Part shown: one piece after another, positions 28,927-37,601 of the stretch
Layout of the letters: every line of letters starts with the position of its first letter
Numbering within the stretch: position 1 is the first letter of the stretch
Source of the DNA: Planctomycetota bacterium
GTDB taxonomy: Bacteria; Planctomycetota; MHYJ01; JACPRB01
Length of the DNA: 43,314 nucleotides
Assembly: GCA_016209705.1 (NCBI GenBank)
Contig: JACQVR010000054.1
Span: forward strand, 1 to 43,314
Direction: 5' to 3'
Program-made: the position numbers and the translations under genes
Notes under the pieces: generated by a model
The model's input: only the letters and a program-made list of their open reading frames with translations
Told to the model about the DNA's origin: nothing
Databases searched by the model: none

Positions 28927-29871
28927 TCATGGATTGAGGTTTGCAGTCTTCACCCGGAAGCGAGGGACCTGGTCGCGTGTCCAGGCTTGCCTCAGCCGAT
29001 TTCTCAGCCGGGCCAGGAGGTATCGGGCGAGGCGGATCGTATCCGAGAGGACCAGCAGTCCGCCGGCGGCGCCCGCCGCCCAGAAGGCCGGGACGTCTCC
29101 GCTCAGCAGCCGAAATCCCACAAAGCCGACCGGCATGATTGTGATGAGCAGGCGCTGGCCTTCGCGGGCGAGCAGCAGACGTACCGCGGCGCTGCGGTGT
29201 CGCCGCAGGGGACGTGGAACGTGGATCTCGGTGATGTACTTCTCGACGAGAATCAGCAGGGCGTTGAACTGGAGCAGGGCCATGGACAGGAAGAGGTACA
29301 TCAAGGAGGTGCGGTCAAGAAGGCACAGGATCAGGAGGGACAGAAGGCCGCCCATCTTCACGGGATCCTGGAGGAAGAATCCCCGATCGAGCTGCACGGA
29401 CGCGGTTGAAGCGCGCGACGACAACAGAAATCGGCAAGGCCGGATGTCGGGCAGCAGCGCGACCGCGAGCGCCAGGAGCCCGAGGACGATCGAAAGTTCG
29501 CGCGGTCCGAAGATCCTGATCAGAAGCGTCGCGCCGACCAGCGTGCAGAGACTGGTGTTCGTCCAGTCTCGCGTCATCGAGTGAGTCAACCGGGCCGAAC
29601 GGGAGCGGCGATTCCATCGGCGCGACCAACCCGCTTCGACGTAGCCGAGCAGCATGACGATCGCGTTGGCCTGAGAAACGCCGACGGCGACGGCGGCCAC
29701 CGCGATCGGAATCTCGGGCAAAACCACGAGCAGCGACGCGCAGGCGATCCCCAGGAGCCGGATCGGATCCTGGAAGAAGTAGGGGAATCGTTCGAGGTAT
29801 GGTTCCGGAGGCGCGGCCGCCGCCGGAGGCCGAAGATCCGCACGATTCACGGTGGCGCTTCCTTTATTCAT
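28927..29871 (-). CDS. Polytopic membrane protein of unknown family
   Basis: A 314-residue integral membrane protein with roughly six to eight hydrophobic segments (LLGIACASLLVVLPEIPIAV, ANAIVMLLGYVEAGW, LSIVLGLLALAVALLPDI, GGLLSLLILCLLDRTSLMYL, PAFWAAGAAGGLLVLSD). The N-terminal 35 residues are Pro/Ala-rich and probably cytoplasmic. An Arg-rich cytoplasmic tail follows the last helix. A short motif, FFQDP, occurs twice (residues about 32 and 167), each just before a hydrophobic block, suggesting an internal duplication. I do not recognise a family. It is on the same strand as the cNMP/PATAN regulator upstream, 65 bp away, and could be co-transcribed with it. Confidence 0.7.
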   Translation of the reverse strand: MNKGSATVNRADLRPPAAAAPPEPYLERFPYFFQDPIRLLGIACASLLVVLPEIPIAVAAVAVGVSQANAIVMLLGYVEAGWSRRWNRRSRSARLTHSMTRDWTNTSLCTLVGATLLIRIFGPRELSIVLGLLALAVALLPDIRPCRFLLSSRASTASVQLDRGFFLQDPVKMGGLLSLLILCLLDRTSLMYLFLSMALLQFNALLILVEKYITEIHVPRPLRRHRSAAVRLLLAREGQRLLITIMPVGFVGFRLLSGDVPAFWAAGAAGGLLVLSDTIRLARYLLARLRNRLRQAWTRDQVPRFRVKTANLNP

Positions 29872-29936
29872 AGGACGCCGAATCGACCGAAATAATCCCG
29901 CTTTTATCCAAGAACGTCACGATCATGAGTTACCCC

Positions 29937-31052
29937 TCAGGAGGGATCCACGGAGCCGGAATTTCCCGTGCCGGGGTCCGAATCCAGGAAAGGCACCGGT
30001 TCGGCCGCGTCCGCCCGCGCCAGCCTCGATGTCGCCTCATCCTTGCGGCGCATCGCTTCCAGCAGGAGGCCCGTGCTGTCCGTGTGGATGCTTCGCGCCG
30101 GATGGTGCGCTCCCGGCTCGAAGCGGAACGATCCTTCTGCCCATCCTAGGAACGCGTAGACGGCTTCCTCGCCGGCCTGTTGGCCAAGTTGTGCGTGTAC
30201 CGGTTGGCCGTTTTCCATGTGAAGGGAAAACGTGTGGTCCGCGGAAAAGGCCAGCAAGACTCCCGTCTGGTTGCTGACGTTCATCGCCTGAAGCAAGTCC
30301 GCCGGCGGAATCATCTCGAGGCGGCCTAGAATGCCCTTCTTGATCTGCTCGATGATCCACGAGCTGGTTCGGTTGAGCCGCGTCGAGAGGATGCGGGCGA
30401 GCGCTAACCCGACGGCCGGCACGTGGCCGACCAGCCGGGGAAAGTCGTCGCGATGGATTTCCAGGAGCGTCCCGCCGGCGCGGCACCGAACGGTGGCGGA
30501 GGTGGCCTCCCCGGTGATGAGCGCCATTTCACCGAAGCAGTCTCCCGGACCGAACGTCGCGATCACGCTTTGATCCGACCCAGACTGCTGGAGTACCTCG
30601 TATTCCCCGCCGAGAATGACGGCCATGGCCCGCCCGACTTGACCCTGTTGAATGATCGTCTCGCCCGGCTGGCAACGGCGGGCGCGCAGCAACGGCAGGA
30701 TGCGCTCGAGATAAGAGGTCCGCAGGCCCGCGAACAACGGGGAGCGGGACAACGCTCTCAGGACCGAGGCGGCCGCATCCGGCGGGAAGCGCGCCGCCGC
30801 GCCTTCGGGCTCCTTGGAGAATGAAAACCACGCTTTTCCCGTGCAGCCTCCGCAAAAAACGCGCGTGAACGACGCGGGGTCTTCGCCCCGCTGAAGGCGC
30901 AGCAAGGTCGTGGCGAACGTCATGACCGCCTTCATGCATACCGGCACGCAACCCATGCCCAGGACGGAGGGAAAGGCGAATTCCATTCCTTCCCCCCGCC
31001 GGTAAAGGGGACATGCCTGCTCTTCATCGACGCGGGCGAATATCTTCGGCAT
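29937..31052 (-). CDS. cNMP-binding/PATAN-domain regulator with Cys-rich N-terminus
   Basis: A 371-residue protein of three parts. The first 90 or so residues carry six Cys (CPLY, MGCVPVCMKAV, FCGGCTGK) and may bind a metal or an Fe-S cluster. Next is a CRP-type cyclic-nucleotide-binding barrel (SRSPLFAGLRTSYLERILPLL, ETIIQQGQVGRAMAVILGGEYEVL, GDCFGEMALITGEATSATVRC). Last is a DUF4388/PATAN domain (ILGRLEMIPPADLLQAMNVSNQTGVL, GWAEGSFRFEPG), found in signalling proteins. No helix-turn-helix is seen, so it is unlikely to be a DNA-binding regulator. GGAGG lies 8 nt before the ATG. The 255 bp upstream hold only small GC hairpins (for example GGCGCGAAGCGCC near 31136-31148). Confidence 0.83.
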   Translation of the reverse strand: MPKIFARVDEEQACPLYRRGEGMEFAFPSVLGMGCVPVCMKAVMTFATTLLRLQRGEDPASFTRVFCGGCTGKAWFSFSKEPEGAAARFPPDAAASVLRALSRSPLFAGLRTSYLERILPLLRARRCQPGETIIQQGQVGRAMAVILGGEYEVLQQSGSDQSVIATFGPGDCFGEMALITGEATSATVRCRAGGTLLEIHRDDFPRLVGHVPAVGLALARILSTRLNRTSSWIIEQIKKGILGRLEMIPPADLLQAMNVSNQTGVLLAFSADHTFSLHMENGQPVHAQLGQQAGEEAVYAFLGWAEGSFRFEPGAHHPARSIHTDSTGLLLEAMRRKDEATSRLARADAAEPVPFLDSDPGTGNSGSVDPS

Positions 31053-31307
31053 GACCGCGGCCTCCGTACCGCAACACCTTAACAGCTTCGTCTTTCGAGA
31101 AGATCTTTAGGCCGTATGAGGCCACAAAAAGTCGCGGCGCGAAGCGCCGTCTTGAAGTCGCGGAAACTCCCCAATCAGTCCCCGCGATTTCAGAAGCGGC
31201 AAGCCGCAATGACCTGTTTGGTTGCGGCGATGCCGCGCTGTGATTTTTCTAACCGAAAACCGCGAGCCGGAGAAGAAGATTCGGCCCACTTTGGAAAATG
31301 CGGGACA

Positions 31308-31808
31308 TCAATCCGAGGTGGTTGAGGTCGCCTGAGTCCACGCGGCGTCGTCTTTCCGCGCTTCGAAAACCTGCCCATCCCGAAGCAGCACGACGCCTCC
31401 ATCGCCCGACCCGTGATTGCCGATTCGATCCGCGGCGATGACCTCGTCCTTTTCGAATCGCCGCAGGCTCCGGACCGGTCCCCGGTAGTCGATCACGTCT
31501 CCGGTCTCCGATCTCGCCCGGGCGCGAACCGGGCAACGGAACAGGTGCGGTTCGATGGGGAAAGAGGTTCGGGACGGCCAGCTCGCGTAGTCCTCGAAAA
31601 ATCCGCGTCCGGTCCCGATCTGGTCCCACTCCTGCGTCTGACCGGGAGGAACCGATTGAACGGCCATGCCGACCCGCATCAAGTTGAAGATGCAGGCGTC
31701 GATGCGATTCCGGCGGGACATGCCGGCGTAGAGAGCGATCGCCACCAGTCCAACGACCACGGCGAGCGCCGCCAGCACCAGATAGCCTTTGCGCTCCTGC
31801 GGAGTCAT
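31308..31808 (-). CDS. Pseudopilin-like membrane protein
   Basis: A 166-residue protein with a short N-terminus and one strongly hydrophobic helix (GYLVLAALAVVVGLVAIALYAG), then a globular domain with two Cys. The layout recalls the planctomycete DUF1559/type II pseudopilin-like proteins: N-terminal helix, DACIFNLMRVGMAVQS, a RCPVR...DYRGPVR segment and a C-terminal VLLRDGQVFEARKDDAAW that resembles their DG-containing ending. It lacks a clear prepilin peptidase site (no Gly-Phe-Thr-Leu-like motif), so the similarity is partial. I start at ATG 31808, just before the helix; no ribosome site is visible. The function is unknown; surface display or type II secretion are possibilities. Confidence 0.6.
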   Translation of the reverse strand: MTPQERKGYLVLAALAVVVGLVAIALYAGMSRRNRIDACIFNLMRVGMAVQSVPPGQTQEWDQIGTGRGFFEDYASWPSRTSFPIEPHLFRCPVRARARSETGDVIDYRGPVRSLRRFEKDEVIAADRIGNHGSGDGGVVLLRDGQVFEARKDDAAWTQATSTTSD

Positions 31809-31965
31809 GAAAAAAGCATGCGGTTGGAATGGCGTGAGGCGCGATTCGAGACGCGCCATGCGCCGTCACAACCCTGGGAAACATCGCCCCCCTTGGAATT
31901 CCTGCTCGGCGGCCGGAAGGCATCGAGCAAGGATTCCACAAGCGAGCGCCGTTCAGGCACAAGCG

Positions 31966-34152
31966 TCACTTGCTATTCGCCGCCGCGAAGACGCCGTACT
32001 CCTGGAACTGGCTCGGTTCGATGTCGGCGAGCTTGCACGCCTCCAGGATGGCCCGCTGAAGCTGAACGTCGGTCTGATAATCCATGGCGAACGCCTTCTT
32101 GCGCTCGTCCTGCACTCTCATGCGCACGAAATCGCGGAGCAGCTCGCGCACCTCGTCCTTGGACGCCTTCGTGTCCAGCGATTCGTACAGCTTATCGAAC
32201 TCGGGATAGCGCGAAGGATCCCCATAGTCCATCTCCGCCAGCGCTTCGAACGTTTCCCGATGCGCGGTGAAATTCTTGCGGACGTACTCCTCGATCTTGC
32301 CCTCCGCGCGCAACCGCTCGAACTCCCATTCCTTCCAGAAGTCCCGTTCCGGCACGCTCACTTTCACGTCCGGCGCGACACCGCCTTCGACGGTGACCTT
32401 GCCGTCGCTGGCGACTTCCTTTTCCACGGAGCGGTCGGAAGGCAGATACCATTTGGCGATGGTGATCCGGGCGGCGGAGCGGCCGCCCGTGGATTCCATC
32501 ATCTTCAGATCCTGAACGCTCCCCTTCCCGAACGTCTGTTCGCCGACCACGATGGCGCGCTTGTGGTCCTGGAGGCAACCGGCGAGGATCTCGCTGGCGG
32601 ACGCCGACGTCCCGTCCACGAGGACCACCATGGGAAGCTTGATCTTGAGGTTCGGTTCCTCGGCCACGTAGCGTTCCACTTCCTTGCCGCGCGCACGCGT
32701 CTTCAGGATGAGCTGTCCCCGATCGAGAAAGAGGCTGGCGATCCGCCGGGCGGTGCGAAGGTAGCCTCCCGAGTTTCCGCGCAGGTCCAGGATCAAGGCC
32801 TTCATGCCCCGATCGCGCAGAGTCTTGAGATGGGTTTCCAGATTCGCTCCCTTGAGTTTGAGCTCGTCGTCCAGATCCCCGAACGTCGCGTAGTTCAGAT
32901 AGCCGATCCGGCCCGGCAGGAGCTGCGACGTCGTGATGTCGAGCTGGACTTCCTCCCGGACGATCTTGAATTCGCGCGGCTTGGTCCAACCCCGCCGGGC
33001 GACCTTGATGGCCACCGGCGTGCCGGGCTTGCCGCGGAGCTTCCGGACCAGTTCGCTCAGGTCCTTGTTGGCCGTCGGGTCGCCCTCGACTTCCACGATC
33101 GTGTCATTGGATCGCAAGCCGCTGCGGTAGGCGGGACCGGAGAAGATCGGTTCGGTGATGGTCAGCCAGGTGACGCCCCCTTTGTCGCGGCGCATGGAAA
33201 CGCGCGCGCCGATCCCGCCGTAATGCCCTTCGAGCTCCTCCTGCCGGAGTTGATCGATCATCTTCTCGTCGTAGTAGGCGGTGTACGGATCCAGGCTGGA
33301 GAGCATGCCGCGGGCCGCCGCGTCGATCAAGCCGTCATCTTCGATCTTGGAGGGATCGTGGTAGTGCGCGTGAAGCTTGTCGATGATCTCGTCGAGCACG
33401 CGATACTTGGAATCCTTGTCGTCTTTGCCCTCTTTGGAATCCGGCACCCGGTTCAGGGATTCCATCAGCTTGTTGACTTCCAGGTAGGCCCGAGCCAGCC
33501 GACCCTGTTCGCCGGGCCGTTGCGCCATTTCTTTGAGGTGCGTCTTGATGGCCTGGAAGGTGTTCATCTGGGCCAGGGCCAGCGCCGCTTCGTCCTTGAC
33601 CTGCCGGTGAGTGGTCTTATCAAATAGATCCCGCACGGCGCGGCGCGGAACGATGCTCTCGGTCAGGGCGTAGGCCCCGCGATGGAGCAGCACGGCGACC
33701 ATCTCGTCCTTCGCGGAGGACGCTTGAGAGACCAATCGGTCGTAGTGGGTCCGCTTCTGAACCGGCGTGAGCTGCGCGTCGGACTCGAACAGCATGGCCG
33801 TCGCCTGAGCCGCCACGCGCCGGGCGGCGGGTGTCTTGCTATCCTGAAACACCTTGGTGAGCGCTTCGAGTCCTTCGTCGCGCTGTTGCAATCGGTAGAG
33901 CAGGGCGCCCACGGCGACGCGGACATTCGCGTCTGCCCGCGTCAATCCCTTGCGCGCTTCCGCCAGCGCGCCCTGGCCGATCTCTTCCAGTTCCCGGATG
34001 TCTTCCCACAAAGTGGCGCCCTTGCTCTCTTCGATGCGGTCAAGAATCTGCACGATCTTTCCGCCCCCGTCCTGGGCCGACGAGGCCAGCGCCAGGGCCG
34101 CGATGGCGACGGTGGCGAGAAGGGAGGAGGTCCATGCCAACCTTTTGATCAT
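31966..34152 (-). CDS. C-terminal processing peptidase (S41 family) with extended N-terminal helical domain
   Basis: A 728-residue exported Ser/Lys protease. The start at 34152 follows AAGGAG at good spacing and gives a signal peptide (SSLLATVAIAALALASSAQ). Residues about 30-260 are helical, HEAT-like repeats absent from ordinary CtpA. Then comes LDEIIDKLHAHYHDPSKIEDDGL, the S41 N-terminal region (MLSSLDPYTAYYDEK), a PDZ domain (GIGARVSMRR...GPAYRSGLRSNDTIVEVEG) and the protease core. The catalytic Ser is in VDGTSASASEIL (about 516) and Lys in GEQTFGKGSVQ (about 541). It trims C-termini of periplasmic proteins. The Lys- and Glu-rich C-terminal 150 residues are the usual helical extension. Confidence 0.93.
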   Translation of the reverse strand: MIKRLAWTSSLLATVAIAALALASSAQDGGGKIVQILDRIEESKGATLWEDIRELEEIGQGALAEARKGLTRADANVRVAVGALLYRLQQRDEGLEALTKVFQDSKTPAARRVAAQATAMLFESDAQLTPVQKRTHYDRLVSQASSAKDEMVAVLLHRGAYALTESIVPRRAVRDLFDKTTHRQVKDEAALALAQMNTFQAIKTHLKEMAQRPGEQGRLARAYLEVNKLMESLNRVPDSKEGKDDKDSKYRVLDEIIDKLHAHYHDPSKIEDDGLIDAAARGMLSSLDPYTAYYDEKMIDQLRQEELEGHYGGIGARVSMRRDKGGVTWLTITEPIFSGPAYRSGLRSNDTIVEVEGDPTANKDLSELVRKLRGKPGTPVAIKVARRGWTKPREFKIVREEVQLDITTSQLLPGRIGYLNYATFGDLDDELKLKGANLETHLKTLRDRGMKALILDLRGNSGGYLRTARRIASLFLDRGQLILKTRARGKEVERYVAEEPNLKIKLPMVVLVDGTSASASEILAGCLQDHKRAIVVGEQTFGKGSVQDLKMMESTGGRSAARITIAKWYLPSDRSVEKEVASDGKVTVEGGVAPDVKVSVPERDFWKEWEFERLRAEGKIEEYVRKNFTAHRETFEALAEMDYGDPSRYPEFDKLYESLDTKASKDEVRELLRDFVRMRVQDERKKAFAMDYQTDVQLQRAILEACKLADIEPSQFQEYGVFAAANSK

Positions 34153-34427
34153 AATGTCGCTCCTTTTGGGGATGGCCGACGACACCGGGCGCACTTCCCA
34201 AATGTTACGTAGACGCCGATTTTTCGTGGGAACCTATTTTCTCTTCTTGGCCTAGTCTCCCGCACATCTTCGCAGGTGACAAGCCTTTTCTTTTTATCGC
34301 GGGCTCGGTGATAATTCATCTTGAAAAGTGCGCATGTTGAACATAGGAATGAGCCCGCCCGATAAGGTTCATTCCGCCCGCGGGGTCATCGCCACGCCGA
34401 AGCGCGGAGCACGAAGGAGGGTTTCCC

Positions 34428-35501
34428 ATGAAGCTGTTGGTCACCGGAGGATGCGGCTTCATCGGGTCCGATTTCATTCGCTGGATTCTGGACGCCCGTC
34501 CGGACCTTCAGGTCACCAACCTCGACTCTCTCACGTACGCGGGCAATCTCGAGAACCTGGCGGAATGCGAGGCAAATCCGCGCTATCGGTTCGTCCGCGG
34601 TTCCGTCGCCGACGCGGACGCGGTGGACGCGGCGGTGCGCGAGGCGGAGGGGATCGTGCATTTCGCCGCCGAGAGCCACGTGGACCGGAGCCTTTACGGT
34701 CCGGTGGACTTCGCGCGCACGAACGTCGAAGGGACAGTCGTGCTGCTGGAGGCGGCGCGGCGGCACCGGCTGCGCCGATTCGTCCTGGTTTCCACGGACG
34801 AGGTGTACGGATCCCTCGCCGAAGAGGGGACGTTCACGGAAAGTTCACCCTTGGCACCCTCCAGCGCGTATTCGGCGACGAAAGCGGCCGGGGATCTCAT
34901 GGCGCTCGCTTACCGGAGGACGTTCGGGTTGGACGTGGTCATTACGCGCGGCTCGAACACATACGGACCGCATCAATATCCGGAGAAGTTCATCCCCTTG
35001 TTCATCACCAACGCCCTGGAGGACCGGCCGTGCCCGCTTTACGGGGACGGCCGGAACGTTCGCGACTGGCTGTACGTCCGCGATCACACGCGGGGCATCT
35101 GGGCGGCGTTCGAGGGGGGGCGGTCCGGGGAAGTTTACAATCTGGGCGGCGGCAACGAACGGCGGAACGTCGACGTGGCGCGTGCGGTGCTTCGCGCGGT
35201 GGGCCGACCCGAGTCGCTGATCCAGCACGTGGCGGACCGGCCCGGTCATGATCGGCGCTACGCGCTGGATACGCGCAAAGCGCGCGCCGAGCTGGGGTGG
35301 GCGCCCGACATTCCTTTTGAGCGGGGACTGTCGGATACGGTCGCGTGGTATCGAGACCACGCCGAGTGGGTGCGACGGGTCAAGAGCGGTGACTATCGAA
35401 CGTATTATGAAAGGCATTATGGGATAGGGAATCGCTTGGAGCCTGGAGCTCGGAGCCTGGAGCCGGAGATCCAAGACGAGAAGCCGACCTCTTCAACTTG
35501 A
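34428..35501 (+). CDS. rmlB: dTDP-glucose 4,6-dehydratase-like protein
   Basis: A 357-residue extended short-chain dehydrogenase; RmlB converts dTDP-glucose to the 4-keto-6-deoxy sugar for surface polysaccharides. N-terminal GGCGFIGSDFIRWIL binds NAD. The active site is STDEVYGSL with the Thr-Asp-Glu triad, followed by the catalytic YSATKAAGD. RGSNTYGPHQYPEKFIPLFI, DGRNVRDWLYVRDH and RPGHDRRYALD are RmlB signatures. GGAGG precedes the ATG at good spacing. The last 25 residues (NRLEPGARSLEPEIQDEK) are encoded by a GGAGC-rich inverted repeat and are not part of the enzyme fold. No other rml genes are in the window, so a different sugar epimerase/dehydratase role is possible. Confidence 0.92.
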   Translation: MKLLVTGGCGFIGSDFIRWILDARPDLQVTNLDSLTYAGNLENLAECEANPRYRFVRGSVADADAVDAAVREAEGIVHFAAESHVDRSLYGPVDFARTNVEGTVVLLEAARRHRLRRFVLVSTDEVYGSLAEEGTFTESSPLAPSSAYSATKAAGDLMALAYRRTFGLDVVITRGSNTYGPHQYPEKFIPLFITNALEDRPCPLYGDGRNVRDWLYVRDHTRGIWAAFEGGRSGEVYNLGGGNERRNVDVARAVLRAVGRPESLIQHVADRPGHDRRYALDTRKARAELGWAPDIPFERGLSDTVAWYRDHAEWVRRVKSGDYRTYYERHYGIGNRLEPGARSLEPEIQDEKPTSST

Positions 35502-35565
35502 GCTTGGTGTAATGCTGTCCTGCGAGCGGCGTTTCGCTCCAAGCTCCGAGCTTCCAGCTCCAAGC
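35434..35565 (+). repeat. GGAGC-rich inverted repeat at the 3' end of rmlB
   Basis: Left arm 35434-35463 and right arm 35536-35565 are inverted copies matching at 26 of 30 positions, built from GGAGC units (GCTTGGAG, GCTCGGAGC). The left arm lies inside rmlB, the stop in the 72-bp loop, and the right arm in the gap before the PilT-like gene. It could fold as a large hairpin. Confidence 0.75.
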
Positions 35566-35633
35566 TGGATAGGCGCTTGCGTCGGTTCGCGCGTCAAACT
35601 ATGATCGACCCCTATCTTGAATCGAGGTGACAT

Positions 35634-36818
35634 ATGCCCGACACTCCCGTTCGTCCGACCGCCACCGTGGCCGCGGCCTCCGGTGCGACCGCTCCGGCGG
35701 CTCCGTCCATTTCGGTGGAGCAGCTCAAGGAAATCGAAAAGTTGATGTTCGCGGCCATGCGCAACCGCGCGTCGGACCTTCACCTGAAGGCCGGGCAAAA
35801 GCCCATCCTGCGCGTCAATACGATCGTTCATGAAGTGGGGACCAAGGCCCTCTCGGCCGACGAGGTCAAGCGGTACATCTTTGAGATCATGACCGAGGAC
35901 CAGCGCCACAGGTTCGAGTCCGAATGCGACTTCGACTTCGCCTATACGCTTCCCGGCGTCGGCCGTTTCCGCGTCAACGTCTTCTTCGATCGGGGGAACG
36001 TGGCGGTGGCCGCGCGCCGCGTCAACATGAGCATTCCCACTCTGGAACAACTGCACCTTCCCTCTCAACTCGACCGGCTCACGGAATACGAGCAGGGACT
36101 GGTGATCGTTTCCGGCCCAACCGGCTGCGGCAAATCCACGACGCTGGCCTGCATCCTCGATCACATCAATGCCGAACAGAAGGCGCATATCATCACGATT
36201 GAGGATCCCATTGAATATCTGTTCCAGGACCGGAAGTCGTTCATCAATCAGCGGGAGATCGGAATCGACGTTCCGGACTTCCATCTGGCGCTGAAGCACG
36301 TCGTGCGGCAGGACCCCGACGTGATCCTCATCGGCGAAATGCGCGATTACGTCTCCTTCGACGCGGCGCTCATGGCGTCGGAAACGGGACACCTGGTGTT
36401 TTCCACGATTCACGCCTCCAGCGCGCCGCAATGCATCGGGCGGCTCCTCGACCTTTTCCCGACGGAACGCCAGCCGCTGATCCGCCAATCTCTGTCGTTC
36501 AACTTGAAGGCCATCATCTGCCAGCGCCTGCTCCCTTCGTGTCTCGAAGGTACCAAGATGGTTCCGGCCGTGGAGATCCTCTTCAACAACGCCACATCCC
36601 AGAAGCTGATCATGAACGCCGAGGACAAGAAGCTGGCCGACCTCATCCGCGGTTCCAAGGAAGAGGGAATGCAGGATTTCAACATGTCGATCGTGGAAAT
36701 GATCCACGGCGGGCTCGTCTCGAAGAAGGTCGGCATGCAGTACTCGCCCAACCCCGAGCAGCTCAAGATGAACCTACAGGGCATCTATCTGGGAGATGAT
36801 CGGAAGATCCTTGGCTGA
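35634..36818 (+). CDS. PilT-like twitching ATPase
   Basis: A 394-residue hexameric ATPase of the secretion/pilus retraction family. After a Pro/Ala-rich N-terminal 25 residues come the PAS-like N-domain (MRNRASDLHLKAGQKPILRVN) and the RecA-like core: Walker A SGPTGCGKSTT, Asp box IEDPIEYLFQDRKSFINQREIGID, Walker B-like DPDVILIGEMRD and His box GHLVFSTIHAS. The C-terminal AEDKKLADLIRGSKEEGMQDFN is typical of PilT, which powers type IV pilus retraction. No pilin or PilM-Q genes are near. It could be PilT, PilU or a gliding/secretion paralogue. GAGGTGA precedes the ATG. Confidence 0.9.
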   Translation: MPDTPVRPTATVAAASGATAPAAPSISVEQLKEIEKLMFAAMRNRASDLHLKAGQKPILRVNTIVHEVGTKALSADEVKRYIFEIMTEDQRHRFESECDFDFAYTLPGVGRFRVNVFFDRGNVAVAARRVNMSIPTLEQLHLPSQLDRLTEYEQGLVIVSGPTGCGKSTTLACILDHINAEQKAHIITIEDPIEYLFQDRKSFINQREIGIDVPDFHLALKHVVRQDPDVILIGEMRDYVSFDAALMASETGHLVFSTIHASSAPQCIGRLLDLFPTERQPLIRQSLSFNLKAIICQRLLPSCLEGTKMVPAVEILFNNATSQKLIMNAEDKKLADLIRGSKEEGMQDFNMSIVEMIHGGLVSKKVGMQYSPNPEQLKMNLQGIYLGDDRKILG

Positions 36819-36836
36819 AGCGCCCGGGCGCGGCGG

Positions 36837-37292
36837 TCAGGTTCGCGCCGCGGGGATCTCGATCCAGTAGGTGGCCGGACCGTCGTTGTGGATTTCGACG
36901 CGCATCGCCGCGCCGAACGCCCCGGTCTTGACCGGGCGGCCGGTGGCTTGAGCCAACCGGCGGCAGACCGCATCGTACAATTCCTTGGATTGCGGCGGCC
37001 TCATCGCGTTTTCGAATCCCGGCCGCTTGCCCTTCGAGAGATCCGCGCACAGGGTGAACTGCGACACCACGAGGTATTCGCCCGCCACGTCTTCGAGCGA
37101 CAGGTTGGTCTTGCCCGCCGCGTCGTCGAAGATCCGCAGTCCCGCCAGCTTGCGGACCATGGCGTCCGCGGTGACTTCGGAATCGCCGGTTTCGATTCCC
37201 AGGAAGAGGACGAGACCGCGTCCAATGTCGGAAATGGGGCGGTCCTCGACGCGAACGGCCGCGCGGGTGACGCGTTGAAGCAGGACGCGCAA
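36837..37292 (-). CDS. dtd: D-aminoacyl-tRNA deacylase
   Basis: A 151-residue homodimeric enzyme that hydrolyses D-aminoacyl-tRNAs (and Gly-tRNA-Ala), protecting translation. It starts with the family N-terminus MRVLLQRVTRAAV; the start codon is TTG (37290-37292), preceded by no strong ribosome site. The active-site strands SQFTLCADLSKGKRP and VEIHNDGPATYWIE are present. The second is normally NxGPVT; here Val is Ala, but the Gly-Pro that shapes the chiral pocket is kept. It lies downstream of rpmH on the same strand, separated by a GGAGC-rich hairpin repeat. Confidence 0.95.
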   Translation of the reverse strand: MRVLLQRVTRAAVRVEDRPISDIGRGLVLFLGIETGDSEVTADAMVRKLAGLRIFDDAAGKTNLSLEDVAGEYLVVSQFTLCADLSKGKRPGFENAMRPPQSKELYDAVCRRLAQATGRPVKTGAFGAAMRVEIHNDGPATYWIEIPAART

Positions 37293-37299
37293 GGGTCAC

Positions 37300-37359
37300 G
37301 CTCGGAGTTCGGAGCTTGCGGCTCGGAGCGGAGCTTGCTCCAAGCTTCGAGCGCCGAGC
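37300..37359. repeat. GGAGC-rich inverted repeat between rpmH and dtd
   Basis: Arms 37300-37318 and 37341-37359 are inverted, matching at 16 of 19 positions, and built from the same CTCGGAGC/GGAGCTTG units as the repeat after rmlB. It ends 6 bp from the rpmH stop and starts 7 bp from the dtd start, so it may fold in the shared mRNA. Confidence 0.65.
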
Positions 37360-37365
37360 GCCGAG

Positions 37366-37545
37366 CTAACCGTTCACGCACCCTTTATGCCGGCGGACGT
37401 TGGGCTCGTCGCTAACGGACAATTTCCACGCTCCGCGCTGCCGGCGCCTGGCCAGGACCTTGCGGCCGCCTTTCGTCTTCATGCGCGCGCGGAAACCGTG
37501 CTTGTTCTTGCGCCTGCGGTTCCGCGATTTCCACATGAATCCCAT
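37366..37545 (-). CDS. rpmH: Ribosomal protein bL34
   Basis: A 59-residue basic protein of the large ribosomal subunit. The centre, [20 protein letters not shown], and then [21 protein letters not shown] match bL34. The usual N-terminus MKRTFQPS is replaced by MGFMWKS, and a 14-residue tail ([12 protein letters not shown]) extends past the normal end; Met4 is an alternative start. GAGG lies 9 nt upstream, and TATATAG about 23 nt upstream may be a -10. bL34 is normally beside rnpA and dnaA; here it sits between a kinase gene and dtd, so it has been moved away from the classic locus. Confidence 0.9.
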   Translation of the reverse strand: MGFMWKSRNRRRKNKHGFRARMKTKGGRKVLARRRQRGAWKLSVSDEPNVRRHKGCVNG

Positions 37546-37601
37546 GGTGCATGCCTCGAAAGGAGGATCTATATAGCCGAACTCGCGCCGCCCGTCAACC
37601 C

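Noticed and set aside
31053..31307. Small protein genes or an RNA gene in the gap upstream of the cNMP regulator.
   Set aside because: Open frames there are short, overlap each other and lack ribosome sites; the small GC hairpins are too weak to call an RNA.
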